From NCBI GenBank assembly GCA_024235915.1, contig JACKLO010000024.1, forward strand, positions 21,417-85,416: DNA of 64,000 nucleotides, in the 5' to 3' direction. The notes under the pieces were generated by a model. The model was not told the origin of the DNA. It saw only the letters and a program-made list of their open reading frames with translations, and ran no database searches. The position numbers were made by a program, and so were the translations under genes. The stretch's first letter is position 1, and each line of letters begins with the position of its first letter. The DNA is from Burkholderiaceae bacterium (GTDB taxonomy: Bacteria; Pseudomonadota; Gammaproteobacteria; Burkholderiales; Burkholderiaceae_C). Shown here piece by piece: positions 63,035-64,000 of this stretch.

Positions 63035-63819
63035 CGCACGATGCCGCGGGTCGAAGCGTCGAGGAAGCCCCGCAACAAGGCCACGTCACCATCGCCGCCT
63101 TCCACCGTGCCGCGCAACGCGGCAATCGCTTCCTTGGCCGCGTCCAGCGTCAGCCCGTCGCGGTACAGCAGCCGATGCATCTGCTTGACCAACGCGATGC
63201 GCTCACGGGAAAAGCCGCGACGGCGCAGGCCTTCGATGTTGAAGCCGTGAACAGCCAGCGGGTTGCCGCTGACGGTCATGAAGGGCGGCACGTCCTGCGA
63301 CACATGGCTCTGGAACCCGGTGATGGCATGCGCGCCGATCTTGCAGAACTGGTGCACGCCGGTCAGGCCGCCGACGATGGCCCAGTCGCCCACGTGCACA
63401 TGGCCGGCCAGTGTGGCGTTGTTCGCCAGGATGGTGTCGCTGCCCAACTGCACGTCGTGCGCGATGTGCACGTAGGCCATGATCCAGTTGCGATCGCCCA
63501 CGCGCGTCACGCCACCGTCCTGTACCGTGCCGCGGCTGAAGGTGCAGAACTGGAAGATGGTGTTGCCGTCGCCGATGACCAGCTCCGTCGGCTCGCCGGC
63601 GAACTTCTTGTCCTGGGGCGTGCAGCCGAGCGCCGCATGCGCGTGCACGGTGTTGTGGCGGCCCAGCGTCATGGGCCCTTCGAGCGTGCAGTGCGCTCCG
63701 ATGCGCGTGCCCTCGCCGATGTGCACGCCGGCCCCGATCACCGCATAGGGGCCGACCTCGACGCTGGCATGCAGCACGGCCGCAGCGTCGATCAGCGCGG
63801 TCGGGTGCCGAGCGGTCAT
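63031..63819 (-). CDS. lpxA: UDP-N-acetylglucosamine acyltransferase
   Basis: 262-residue left-handed beta-helix enzyme for the first step of lipid A synthesis. Hexapeptide repeats run through residues 10-190 (for example VHIGEGTRIG and VHIAHDVQLG with the catalytic His in AYVHIAHD near 124), then a helical C-terminus. ATG 63819 overlaps the fabZ stop as TGATG and gives 262 residues, the same as E. coli LpxA, so the longer ATG-like frame to 63843 is not used. Confidence 0.97.
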   Translation of the reverse strand: MTARHPTALIDAAAVLHASVEVGPYAVIGAGVHIGEGTRIGAHCTLEGPMTLGRHNTVHAHAALGCTPQDKKFAGEPTELVIGDGNTIFQFCTFSRGTVQDGGVTRVGDRNWIMAYVHIAHDVQLGSDTILANNATLAGHVHVGDWAIVGGLTGVHQFCKIGAHAITGFQSHVSQDVPPFMTVSGNPLAVHGFNIEGLRRRGFSRERIALVKQMHRLLYRDGLTLDAAKEAIAALRGTVEGGDGDVALLRGFLDASTRGIVR

Positions 63820-64000
63820 CAGGTGATCTTGCGCATCGTGCACATCAGCTCGGATTCGACAGCCGTCTCGCCGTCGACACTGGCCCGCGCCTTGTATTTG
63901 TGGATGCCGCCACGCACGCGCTCGATGGTGGCCTCCAGGACCAGCTGGTCGCCGGGCTCCACCGGGCGCTTGAAGCGCGCACCGTCGATGCCCACGAAGT
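63819..64000 (-). CDS. fabZ: 3-hydroxyacyl-ACP dehydratase FabZ (C-terminal part, runs off right edge)
   Basis: The visible 59-60 residues start in FVGIDGARFKRPVEPGDQLV and end in MCTMRKIT, which is the C-terminal half of FabZ. The catalytic His and Glu are on the missing side. FabZ dehydrates 3-hydroxyacyl-ACP in fatty acid synthesis and shares the 3-hydroxymyristoyl branch with LpxA, encoded next. lpxD probably lies beyond the edge. Confidence 0.92.
   Translation of the reverse strand, partial: FVGIDGARFKRPVEPGDQLVLEATIERVRGGIHKYKARASVDGETAVESELMCTMRKIT

Overview
The window is a contiguous piece of a high-G+C betaproteobacterial chromosome, most likely order Burkholderiales in the Rubrivivax/Methylibium/Leptothrix neighbourhood. 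This rests on recognisable protein families and gene orders: fabZ-lpxA-lpxB-rnhB-SpoU methyltransferase beside the divergent ppsR/ppsA pair, hemH-hslR-grpE-dnaK-dnaJ with a sigma-32 type promoter, rpsF-priB-rpsR-rplI-dnaB, dnaG-rpoD, and a Comamonadaceae-like extragenic palindrome. No database search was run, so the genus is an inference. I saw no rRNA, tRNA, CRISPR array, insertion sequence, integrase or prophage gene. Coding density is very high; genes commonly overlap by 1-8 bases (ATGA, GTGA, TTGA, TGATG), and no gene-free stretch exceeds about 300 bases.

Region 1 (about 950-25250) is an accessory catabolic block dense in amide and peptide hydrolases. It holds a TRAP-TAXI transporter with a Nu-class GST and an LDH2-type dehydrogenase, two tandem amidases, a + strand run (M81 peptidase, amidohydrolase, COG0523 GTPase, TauD-type dioxygenase, alpha/beta hydrolase), and a - strand operon with a complete Dpp/Opp-type ABC importer, a D-aminoacylase, a second M81 peptidase and an EamA exporter. 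A third amidase diverges from the importer. The genes read as an uptake-and-hydrolysis system for N-acylated or peptide-like compounds. The substrate is unknown and no transcription factor lies inside the block.

Region 2 (25200-32600) carries hrpA, a VOC protein, argA, the iron-sulphur protection gene yggX, and an orphan ferric-iron binding protein with a Fur-box-like site. Region 3 (32590-42850) runs from an H-NS-like gene through a GGDEF-EAL membrane protein that overlaps dnaG, then rpoD with its own promoter inside the 3' end of dnaG and a clear terminator, then a cyclase-FHA protein, a single-domain response regulator and hemH.

Region 4 (43090-49300) is the heat-shock chaperone cluster followed by a receiver-TPR protein whose phosphoacceptor aspartate is replaced by glutamate. 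Region 5 (49260-53500, - strand) is the rpsF-priB-rpsR-rplI ribosomal operon, dnaB, and a radical SAM gene with a perfect LexA-type box next to its start codon. Region 6 (53670-57000) is a sodium:solute symporter pair and two small unknown genes. Region 7 (57100-64000) has ppsA with its regulator ppsR, then the lipid A operon cut by the right edge inside fabZ.
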